Positions 1-5,077 of a stretch of DNA of 9,321 bases are shown in pieces. The notes beneath the pieces were generated by a model, which did no database searches, had not been told where the DNA came from, and saw nothing but the letters and a program-made list of their open reading frames with translations. Every line of letters begins with the position of its first letter. Position 1 is the stretch's first letter. The stretch covers positions 1 to 9,321 of the forward strand of contig CAMBSR010000080.1 of NCBI GenBank assembly GCA_945870475.1, read 5' to 3'. A program made the position numbers and the translations under genes. The stretch comes from Phycisphaera mikurensis NBRC 102666 (GTDB lineage Bacteria; Planctomycetota; Phycisphaerae; Phycisphaerales; SM1A02).

Positions 1-342
1 ATGTGCGACTACCCGGATGTGGCGTACCTGGTGGCTCGCGCCGTGGCCGACGGCCAGGCTGACCGCGGCATCCTGATGTGCGGCACCGGCATCGGCATGT
101 GCATCGCGGCCAACAAGGTCAAGGGCGTCCTGGCCGCGCTGGCCCAGGAGGAACTGAGCGCCCAGCTGAGCCGCACGCACAACAACGCCAACGTCCTCTG
201 CCTGAGCGCCGACCTGACCGGGACCACGCTTGCCAAGCGCATCGTGGACACGTTCATGAAGACCAACTTCGAGGGCGGCCGCCACGAGCGCCGGATCCAC
301 AAGATCCACGAGATCGAGGAAGGCCGCGCGCCGAGCAAGTAA
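1..342 (+). CDS. rpiB: Ribose-5-phosphate isomerase B, 5'-truncated by window edge
   Basis: RpiB interconverts ribose 5-phosphate and ribulose 5-phosphate in the cytosolic non-oxidative pentose phosphate pathway. The visible 113 residues contain the RpiB core: DYPDVA near the start, the loop MCGTGIGMCIAANK (residues 26-39), SRTHNNANVL (58-67) and the C-terminal FEGGRHERRI. Cys27 matches the catalytic Cys66 of E. coli RpiB, and His60 matches His99. The common offset of 39 means about 39 N-terminal residues lie before base 1 and that the full protein would be about 152 residues, normal for the family. The ATG at position 1 is therefore an internal Met, not the true start. The gene ends in TAA one base before a large inverted repeat and faces pepA, which converges on it. 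The family call is secure; the upstream context is not visible. Confidence 0.95.
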   Translation: MCDYPDVAYLVARAVADGQADRGILMCGTGIGMCIAANKVKGVLAALAQEELSAQLSRTHNNANVLCLSADLTGTTLAKRIVDTFMKTNFEGGRHERRIHKIHEIEEGRAPSK

Positions 343-343
343 G

Positions 344-450
344 GCTAAATAGGTGCCGTGTTAAAGCGGCACCTATTTCTCTTACATGCTTGCGTCAGCT
401 GCCGGCGATTGCCTGAAATAGGTGCCGCTTTAACACGGCACCTATTTAGC
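344..450. repeat. Nested inverted repeat (REP/REPIN-like) between convergent genes
   Basis: Two perfect 36-bp arms, 344-379 and 415-450, are exact reverse complements separated by a 35-nt spacer (380-414). Each arm is also a hairpin: AAATAGGTGCCG pairs with CGGCACCTATTT across an 8-nt loop (stems 347-358/367-378 and 416-427/436-447). The element can thus fold as two small hairpins or one long one, in either strand. It starts one base after the rpiB stop, and the pepA stop codon (446-448) lies inside the right arm. No target-site duplication is visible. The design, two palindromes in opposite orientation, resembles REP doublets (BIME/REPIN) moved by REP-associated tyrosine transposases; that relation is inference and no transposase is present here. 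Whatever its origin, it can act as a bidirectional terminator, although neither stem is followed by a long T run. Confidence 0.85.
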
Positions 451-1915
451 GCGTCTCGCCGTCCACCCAGTCCGTCAGCAGGCGCACGCCCCAGCCGGTG
501 GGGCCGGCCACGCACAGGTCGTTCGGGCTGTCCACGTTGCCCACGCCCGCGATGTCGATGTGCGCCCACGGCGTCTTCTCGTCGACGAAGTAGCTGAGGA
601 ACGCCGCGCCCTGGATCGGGTGCGCGCTGCGGGCGGGGTTGGAATTGATGAGGTCCGCGTGCTGGCCGCGCATGAAGTCCTTGTGCTCCTTCCAGAGCGG
701 GAGCTTCCAGAGCTTCTCGCCGCTCTGCGCGCTGGCGGCCTCGATGCCCGTGGTGAGGGCCTCGTCGTTGCAGAACCAGCCCGCGCAGAAGTGACCGAGC
801 GCCACCACCACGCCGCCGGTGAGCGTGGCCACGTCGACGATGGCCGTGGCTTCCAGCTCTTCCTCGGCGTAGGTGAGCGCATCGGCCAGCACCAGGCGCC
901 CTTCGGCGTCGGTGTTGGTGATCTCGACCGTCACGCCGTTGTACATGGTGATGATGTCGTCGGGGCGCATGCTGTCGCCCGAGACCATGTTCTCGGCGGC
1001 GGCCAGCAGCGCGTGCACCTCGATGGGCAGGTCCATCTCGGCGATGGCCTTCATGGCGCCGAGCACGGCGCAGCCGCCGAGCTTGTCGTACTTCATGCCC
1101 TTCATGCCGTTGTTCACCTTCAGGCTGTAGCCGCCGGTGTCATAGGTGAGGGTCTTGCCCACCAGCACCAGGCGCTTGCCCTTGGCGCCGCGCGAGCGCT
1201 TCTTCGGAACGTGTGCCAGGTGGATGAGGCAGCTCTTGGAGTCGCTGCCATGGCCCACGGTGGCCAGGCCGCCCATGCCCATCTTCCTGGCCTTCTCGTG
1301 ATCGATGACCGTGCACTTGAGGCCGGTCTCCCGGGCCAGCTTCTTGGCCTGCGCGGCCACCCAGGCGGGGTTGCAGATGTTCGGGGGGGTGGCGCCGATG
1401 CCCCGGGCATAGTTCACGGCTCCGCCAAGGAGGAGGCCGCGGCGCAGCCCGTCGCGGAAATCCGCGTCCGACGAGTCCACCGCCAGGGCACCACCGCGCT
1501 CGGCCTTGCGGCTGGCCGCACCGTCGAAGCGGTCCACGCGCCAGTTGGCCATGGCCAGGCCTTCCGCGAAGGCGCGGCCGAGGGCCTCGACTTCGGCCCG
1601 CTTCTTGGGGAAGCCGGCCGACAGGTCGACGGAGATTCCCTTGTCGCCGCGGCGGTCCAGGGCCTTGATCAGCTTGGCGGCTGCCGTCCGGACCGACGCC
1701 GGGGTCACGGATCCGGGCTCGCCGAGCCCCAGCAGGACGTGCTTGGCGCCGGCGGCAAGTACTTCGCCGTTCTCGCCGCTGAAACCGGGGGTGTCCAGGG
1801 CGTCGGAGACGGCCTGGATCTTGGCGTACGCGGCTGGGACGGTCTTGCCGTCGGAGGTGACGCCGACAACCGTGACGTGCGAGCGGGCGGAACCGATCGA
1901 GAGGGTGCTGAACAT
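446..1915 (-). CDS. pepA: Leucyl aminopeptidase (M17 family)
   Basis: A cytosolic two-metal exopeptidase that removes N-terminal amino acids during peptide turnover. The 489-residue length is typical. An N-terminal macro-like domain (about 1-150) precedes the catalytic domain (about 165-485). The M17 signature NTDAEGRL is at 334-341. Metal ligands and catalytic residues are all present: Lys254, Asp259, Lys266, Asp277, Asp336, Glu338 and Arg340, each at a constant offset of 16 from E. coli PepA. Around them the sequence is divergent: GKTLTYDTGG instead of the usual GKGITFDSGG, and KYDKLGGCAV instead of KYDMGGAAAV. The ATG at 1913-1915 is the only sensible start and has no recognisable Shine-Dalgarno; its leader is C/G-rich. 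The gene lies 90 nt downstream of the flp copy 2 hairpin in the same direction but is probably functionally unrelated to the pilus. Its stop lies within the inverted repeat at 344-450. Confidence 0.95.
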   Translation of the reverse strand: MFSTLSIGSARSHVTVVGVTSDGKTVPAAYAKIQAVSDALDTPGFSGENGEVLAAGAKHVLLGLGEPGSVTPASVRTAAAKLIKALDRRGDKGISVDLSAGFPKKRAEVEALGRAFAEGLAMANWRVDRFDGAASRKAERGGALAVDSSDADFRDGLRRGLLLGGAVNYARGIGATPPNICNPAWVAAQAKKLARETGLKCTVIDHEKARKMGMGGLATVGHGSDSKSCLIHLAHVPKKRSRGAKGKRLVLVGKTLTYDTGGYSLKVNNGMKGMKYDKLGGCAVLGAMKAIAEMDLPIEVHALLAAAENMVSGDSMRPDDIITMYNGVTVEITNTDAEGRLVLADALTYAEEELEATAIVDVATLTGGVVVALGHFCAGWFCNDEALTTGIEAASAQSGEKLWKLPLWKEHKDFMRGQHADLINSNPARSAHPIQGAAFLSYFVDEKTPWAHIDIAGVGNVDSPNDLCVAGPTGWGVRLLTDWVDGETR

Positions 1916-2005
1916 GGGGTGGGCAGTCTATGGGGCCCCGGGGGCGGCGCGGAACTGGGGGCAGGGCTACCGGGGGAGGCCGGGGGTCGCCGTGGCGCGA
2001 AAGCA

Positions 2006-2037
2006 CCACCGCCCCGTCATGACTGACGGGGCGGTGG
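2006..2037 (-). terminator. Hairpin behind flp copy 2
   Basis: A perfect 14-bp GC-rich stem (2006-2019 with 2024-2037) with a 4-nt loop lies 46 nt past the flp copy 2 stop. On the minus strand it is followed by TGCTTTCGCG, so the U-tract is short. It is a plausible but imperfect intrinsic terminator, or an mRNA 3'-end stabiliser. Its inner core CCCGTC/GACGGG is shared with the terminator of flp copy 1. Confidence 0.6.
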
Positions 2038-2083
2038 GGAATATCAGGGCTGGCTCTGGATTCAGCAGACCGAGCCGGTTGGC

Positions 2084-2266
2084 TTAGTCGATGCTGGACT
2101 CGCCGAGCTTGTCGAGCATGGCCTGGTTCTTGTCCTGGATGATTTCCTTGGTGTCGGTCAGGCCCTTCACCGCGCCGCCAGCGACGATGATGCCGCCAAC
2201 GCCGAATTCCATGCTCTCAACGCCGCGCTCGTCCGAGATGAAGTTCGCAATGATGTTCTTGATCAT
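2084..2266 (-). CDS. flp: Flp-type pilin, copy 2
   Basis: A 60-residue class III (Flp) prepilin, the subunit of the Tad pilus. A short leader with the positive residue Lys3 ends in SDERG (residues 11-15). Cleavage is expected after Gly15, leaving a 45-residue mature pilin beginning VESMEFG. The Glu at +5 fits the Flp family; the usual Tyr at +6 is Phe. A short Gly-rich hydrophobic segment (about 21-35) is followed by a charged tail ending in ESSID. It differs from copy 1 by one leader residue deletion and three conservative changes (V/I, E/D, G/S). The Shine-Dalgarno is weak (GAAAGT at 2277-2282), but a promoter-like sequence lies about 90 bases upstream. Stop is TAA. Copy 2 could be the major or an alternative subunit; the sequence does not decide. 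Confidence 0.88.
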   Translation of the reverse strand: MIKNIIANFISDERGVESMEFGVGGIIVAGGAVKGLTDTKEIIQDKNQAMLDKLGESSID

Positions 2267-2289
2267 GTGTGTAGTCACTTTCAATCTAG

Positions 2290-2313
2290 GGCCCGCACGC
2301 TGTGTTGCGGGCC
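2290..2313 (-). promoter_or_regulatory. Small hairpin in flp copy 2 leader
   Basis: An 8-bp stem (2290-2297 with 2306-2313, GGCCCGCA/TGCGGGCC) with an 8-nt loop sits in the predicted leader of flp copy 2, ending 23 nt before the start codon. It lacks a T run, so it is not a terminator. It could stabilise the leader or affect initiation, or be chance; no counterpart was seen ahead of flp copy 1. Confidence 0.3.
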
Positions 2314-2352
2314 TCACTTCGAATTTGCCGCCGACCTTCGGACGACATCGGA

Positions 2353-2380
2353 ATTCTAGCCCGACCGCACGCGAGGTCAA
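2353..2380 (-). promoter_or_regulatory. Sigma-70-like promoter for flp copy 2
   Basis: On the minus strand a -35 box TTGACC (2375-2380) and a -10 box TAGAAT (2353-2358) are separated by 16 bp. Each has one mismatch to consensus. The predicted transcript would start near 2346 and have a leader of about 80 nt. Such a match stands out in this GC-rich DNA, and its place just upstream of a pilin gene and downstream of a terminator supports function. The sigma factor of this organism is unknown. Confidence 0.55.
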
Positions 2381-2510
2381 GCACCGTGTGAACCCGCTTG
2401 AGCGCAATTCGCAAAAGTTTTCCAGATATCGGACTTCATGAACTGCAGGCCATGTGCCTTGGCTGCCAGAAGCGGCTGTGCATCCTTGGCTGGCGTGACA
2501 CAACGGCGTG

Positions 2511-2547
2511 AAAAAAACCGAGGTCCCGTCCAAAGACGGGACCTCGG
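2511..2547 (-). terminator. Intrinsic terminator of flp copy 1
   Basis: On the minus strand a perfect 13-bp GC-rich stem (2518-2530 with 2535-2547) and a 4-nt loop are followed directly by seven T residues (2511-2517). This is a textbook rho-independent terminator, 45 nt past the flp copy 1 stop. It would separate copy 1 from copy 2. Confidence 0.92.
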
Positions 2548-2592
2548 GAATACTGGCATGGGACCGAGGGTCGGAATACCGACCGCTCTGGC

Positions 2593-2778
2593 TCAGTCGA
2601 TGCCGGACTCGCCGAGCTTGTCGAGCATGGCCTGGTTCTTTTCCTGGATGATTTCCTTGGTGTCGGTCAGGCCCTTCACGGCGCCACCGGCGACGATGAT
2701 GCCACCCACGCCGAACTCCATGCTCTCCACGCCGCGCTCGTCCGAGATGAAGTTGGCGACGATGTTCTTGATGTTCAT
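2593..2778 (-). CDS. flp: Flp-type pilin, copy 1
   Basis: A 61-residue Flp prepilin. The leader (1-16) carries Lys4 and Arg15 and ends at Gly16, the predicted prepilin peptidase site. The mature 45 residues begin VESMEFGVGG: Glu at +5 is conserved, Phe replaces the family's usual Tyr at +6. The hydrophobic stretch is short and rich in Gly (about 22-36), and the C-terminal tail is charged. The mature form is identical to copy 2 at 43 of 45 positions. The start is fixed by a good Shine-Dalgarno, AAAGGA, at 2787-2792 with an 8-nt spacer. The gene follows the TPR lipoprotein gene by 203 nt and ends in its own strong terminator. Pilin genes usually lead Tad operons; here they trail. It may be transcribed from an unrecognised promoter in that gap or by read-through from the operon. 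Confidence 0.9.
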   Translation of the reverse strand: MNIKNIVANFISDERGVESMEFGVGGIIVAGGAVKGLTDTKEIIQEKNQAMLDKLGESGID

Positions 2779-2834
2779 GTTGTAAATCCTTTAACTTCGG
2801 TGGGCTGTGCCCGTTGTAGTGCGAAACCACACGA

Positions 2835-2845
2835 ACGACATCGGA
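2835..2845 (-). repeat. 11-bp sequence shared by both flp upstream regions
   Basis: TCCGATGTCGT on the minus strand occurs here, starting 57 nt ahead of flp copy 1, and again at 2342-2352 directly after the -10 box of the flp copy 2 promoter. It may be a relic of the duplication or an initially transcribed or regulatory element. Exact sharing of 11 bp in otherwise dissimilar upstream DNA is suggestive but not proof. Confidence 0.35.
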
Positions 2846-2879
2846 CGCAGTGGAGTCAGCGGGAAGATAGTCCGTCCAT

Positions 2880-2911
2880 CGTGGAATGCGAGGCCTGCAG
2901 GCGTGGAATGC
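2880..2911. promoter_or_regulatory. Direct repeats flanking a palindrome upstream of flp copy 1
   Basis: CGTGGAATGC occurs at 2880-2889 and again at 2902-2911, 22 bp apart, about two helical turns, so proteins bound to both would face the same side. Between them lies the perfect 10-bp palindrome GCCTGCAGGC (2893-2902), which overlaps the second repeat by one base. The array is 100-130 bp upstream of flp copy 1, within the gap after the TPR gene. The arrangement suits a transcription factor binding site controlling the pilin; this is inference. Confidence 0.4.
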
Positions 2912-2981
2912 CCGCGATTGCCGCACTTTGACCTGATTTCGGCCTCTGAAAGACCGATAACATCGAGCCCGGCAGGCCAAC

Positions 2982-3590
2982 TCACTTGGACTTGCTGAAC
3001 TTCGGCCGCGCCGCAATGGCCATCTTCATGTTGGCGTCGACGTCCGCCTGCGGGATGACGCGCTCCCAGAGCTTCCGCGCCTCGGCGTCGTCGCCGGAGA
3101 GGGCACGGGTCAATGCCAGGTTGGAGACGTAGTCCGCGTCCGAGGGATCCTTGGCGTAGGCCGCCTTGAAATCCTTGTCCGCCGCGGCCAGGTCGGCGTC
3201 GAGCAGGTGGCACAGGCCCCGGTTGTTGAGGAGGATCGGGTTGTCCGGGAACCGCACCAGCCCGCGGTCGATCCACTGGATGGCGTCGGTGATGCGACCC
3301 TCGATGAGCAGCACTTCCGCGCCCTCGGAGTAGGTCCCGAGGTTGTCGGGGTACTGCTGGTACATGCGCTCGATCAGGTAGCCCGCCTGCTCGGTCTTGC
3401 CCTTGGCGGCCAGGACACGGGCGGTCAGCTGCATGGTGTCGGGCGATGCGAGCTGCATCGGGCCGCCATCGAACCAGTCCTTCTCCTTGTCCTTGTCCTG
3501 GCCGCTCTGGCAGCCGGCGAGGGACAGGGCGGCAATCACGATCGCGAGCGATCGAGCGGTGCATGCAGCACGAAGATTGGGGTGGCTCAT
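2982..3590 (-). CDS. tadD: TadD-like TPR lipoprotein
   Basis: A 202-residue lipoprotein probably exported to the outer membrane, where TadD-like proteins help secretin assembly and Tad pilus biogenesis. A signal peptide (about 1-26) with hydrophobic core LAIVIAALSLAG ends at a lipobox with Cys27. A charged linker is followed by four consecutive 34-residue tetratricopeptide repeats at about 50-83, 84-117, 118-151 and 152-185, recognisable by repeated A.....G....A patterns and closing P-D-N or P-S-D. The length is somewhat short for TadD but adequate. The start is supported by GGAGG at 3597-3601 with a 6-nt spacer and by a 4-nt ATGA overlap with the preceding lipoprotein gene, indicating translational coupling. 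The TadD assignment relies on TPRs, lipobox and location in the locus. Confidence 0.8.
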   Translation of the reverse strand: MSHPNLRAACTARSLAIVIAALSLAGCQSGQDKDKEKDWFDGGPMQLASPDTMQLTARVLAAKGKTEQAGYLIERMYQQYPDNLGTYSEGAEVLLIEGRITDAIQWIDRGLVRFPDNPILLNNRGLCHLLDADLAAADKDFKAAYAKDPSDADYVSNLALTRALSGDDAEARKLWERVIPQADVDANMKMAIAARPKFSKSK

Positions 3591-4219
3591 GGCATGCCTC
3601 CGTTCGACGAACCGTTCACGTCCCTGGGATTGAGCTCCTGAGGCTGGCCCTGCGGCAGCGGGACGCTGTTGATCTTCTCGCGGATGAGGAACGCGGCCGA
3701 GGTGGCAACGCCCGTTCCGCCGGCCGGGGCCTGGTTCAGCACGATGCGCGCGCGGGCGATGCCCGTCGCCTCCAAGCGCCTGCGCACCTCGCCGATGCGT
3801 GCGTCGTAGAGGGCGTCGTCGGCCTGCCCGCGACGGACGGCGATGCTGCCGCCGTCATCGCGGAGCGCCTCCGCAAGGATGGTGAGGTCGCGGCGGCCGA
3901 GGGGCGAAAGCGAGGACGAGCCGGGAAGGAAATGCTCCTCGCCGAGGCTGCGCTGCCGGATGACGCCGAGGCGCATCTGGTCGGTGAACGGCTCCCGCAC
4001 GAACTGCTGGTCGAGTTCGTACTGCTTGTCGTCGGCGAGTTCGCGGCGATCGGGATCCTTCTTGGGCTCAGAACTGCAGCCGACGGGCGCGAGCATCGCG
4101 AGGCACAGGATGGCCAGGCCGCACTGCACGTGCAGGGAACTGCGAAGTGCCGACACGGCCGTCATCCGGGTGGAGGCAGAAGCTGTGCAGGCAGAAGCTG
4201 ATTGATGACCTGATTTCAT
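3587..4219 (-). CDS. Putative Tad-locus lipoprotein, CpaD/OmpA-like
   Basis: This 210-residue protein is not recognised with certainty. The N-terminus is a long export signal with a hydrophobic core (about 33-45) ending in an atypical lipobox, APVGC, with Cys48. Residues about 95-161 resemble the pattern shared by OmpA-like and CpaD proteins: FLPGSSSLSPLG, then DLTILAEALR, then IAVRRG, an Arg-rich helix RIGEVRRRLEATGI and a final strand. CpaD is the outer-membrane lipoprotein of Caulobacter-type Tad loci. The usual OmpA peptidoglycan-binding Asp/Arg pair is not clearly preserved. The tail is Pro/Asn/Gly-rich. The start at 4219 is favoured over Met19 because AAGGA lies at 4227-4231, 7 nt upstream, while Met19 has none. 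It begins 45 nt after tadC and overlaps tadD by 4 nt, so a role in pilus or secretin assembly is likely. Confidence 0.65.
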   Translation of the reverse strand: MKSGHQSASACTASASTRMTAVSALRSSLHVQCGLAILCLAMLAPVGCSSEPKKDPDRRELADDKQYELDQQFVREPFTDQMRLGVIRQRSLGEEHFLPGSSSLSPLGRRDLTILAEALRDDGGSIAVRRGQADDALYDARIGEVRRRLEATGIARARIVLNQAPAGGTGVATSAAFLIREKINSVPLPQGQPQELNPRDVNGSSNGGMP

Positions 4220-4264
4220 CGGCGTGTCCTTGCGTCCGGCGGTGGCCGCCGGATCAGTGTGGGT

Positions 4265-5077
4265 TCAGTTCGCGTTCGCCTTGCCCAAACTCTCGAGCAT
4301 CATAGTGAGCACGGGCACCATCATGACCAGCAACGTGGCGGGAAGCAGCATCCCTGCAAGCACGAACACCATCAGGACCGACGCGCGGTGCGCGCGTTCC
4401 TCCAGGCCCTCGATCTGCTCGTTCCGCAGCGAGTCCGACATCACCTTGACCATCTGCGCGACCTCGGTGCCGAAGCGCTCGGTCTGCGCGAGGAGCGACC
4501 CGAGCGCATCGAACTCCTGCACGCCGGTGCGTTCCGCCGCGGCCGCGAGCGCCTGCGTCCACGTGGCCCCGAACGCCACCTCGAGGTCGACGCGCCGCAT
4601 CTCCTCGGACATGGCATCGCTTGAGCCGGACAGGTTCTCGCAGACCGCCATCCACGATGCGTGGAGGCCGAGGCCGCCCTGCAGCGAGAGTTCCACCAGG
4701 TCGAGCATGATGGGGAAGTCGGTGGTCAGCTCGACGCGGCGCTGCACGCCCCTGGCATCGAGCCAGGATGCCGGGGCCCACCATCCCGCGTACGCGCCCA
4801 GCGCGCCCACGATGAGCATGGCGGTCGAAAGCGTGTCGCCGCCGCCGGTGATCCACAGGCCCCCGAGGGCGCCCGTGGCGATGGCCGAGGCGTGCAGTGC
4901 CGCAAACCAGTTCTGCTGCGCACCCTCCGAGAGGCCGGCCGCGGCAAGGCGCTTGCGGTACCAGCCCGGGATGGCGCTGGCGGTCGTGCCCTCCGTTGAC
5001 TTGGGCGCCTGCTTCAGCATCCACGCCGAGAGGGCGAGGACTGCCGCCGCGCCCGCGCATGCGGCTCCGAGGTTCAT
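4265..5077 (-). CDS. tadC: TadC, Tad pilus inner-membrane platform protein
   Basis: TadC and TadB form the inner-membrane platform that links the CpaF ATPase to pilin polymerisation. The 270 residues have an N-terminal membrane segment (about 6-21), two further hydrophobic segments (about 60-78 and 84-104), a cytoplasmic T2SF/GspF domain beginning TTDFPIMLDLVELSLQGG (118-135) and continuing to about 225, and a strong C-terminal membrane segment (about 233-258). The motif LAQTERFGTEVAQ (196-208) is typical of TadC. The start overlaps the tadB stop as ATGA, with GGAGG at 5083-5087 five bases upstream, so the two platform genes are translationally coupled. The length is slightly below that of many TadC proteins (about 290-320), mostly at the N-terminus. 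Confidence 0.9.
   Translation of the reverse strand: MNLGAACAGAAAVLALSAWMLKQAPKSTEGTTASAIPGWYRKRLAAAGLSEGAQQNWFAALHASAIATGALGGLWITGGGDTLSTAMLIVGALGAYAGWWAPASWLDARGVQRRVELTTDFPIMLDLVELSLQGGLGLHASWMAVCENLSGSSDAMSEEMRRVDLEVAFGATWTQALAAAAERTGVQEFDALGSLLAQTERFGTEVAQMVKVMSDSLRNEQIEGLEERAHRASVLMVFVLAGMLLPATLLVMMVPVLTMMLESLGKANAN

Larger units (their letters stand above)
2267..2592. other. Intergenic region between the two flp genes
   Basis: This 326-base stretch has no credible gene. In minus-strand order it holds the 3' flank of flp copy 1 (2548-2592), its intrinsic terminator (2511-2547), about 130 nt without recognised signals (2381-2510), a sigma-70-like promoter (2353-2380), an 11-bp sequence also found upstream of flp copy 1 (2342-2352), and a leader with a small hairpin (2290-2313) before flp copy 2. 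The terminator plus new promoter means the two pilin genes are probably separate transcription units. Confidence 0.6.

Noticed and set aside
344..450. CRISPR-like repeat
   Set aside because: There are only two copies, in opposite orientation, with no array and no cas genes.
1925..1930. TAGACT as a -10 box for a leaderless pepA
   Set aside because: It has a weak match to consensus and no -35 partner; too little to annotate.
560..2026. Open frame of 488 codons on the plus strand, antisense to pepA
   Set aside because: It mirrors pepA in GC-rich DNA, has a low-complexity His/Gly/Ala composition and no recognisable domain; pepA has all family motifs.
2377..2559. A 60-codon minus-strand frame between the flp genes
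   Set aside because: It spans the intrinsic terminator at 2511-2547, lacks a Shine-Dalgarno and shows no pilin or other known motif.
2941..2981. Sigma-54 promoter or terminator just after tadD
   Set aside because: A GG and a GC occur 10 bp apart rather than 12, so the -24/-12 spacing is wrong. The possible stem GGCCT/AGGCC is only 5 bp with a long loop and no T run.
2084..3016. A 310-codon frame ending in flp copy 2
   Set aside because: The frame runs through the terminator of flp copy 1 and out of frame across that gene. Only the last 60 codons, from the ATG at 2264-2266, form a pilin.
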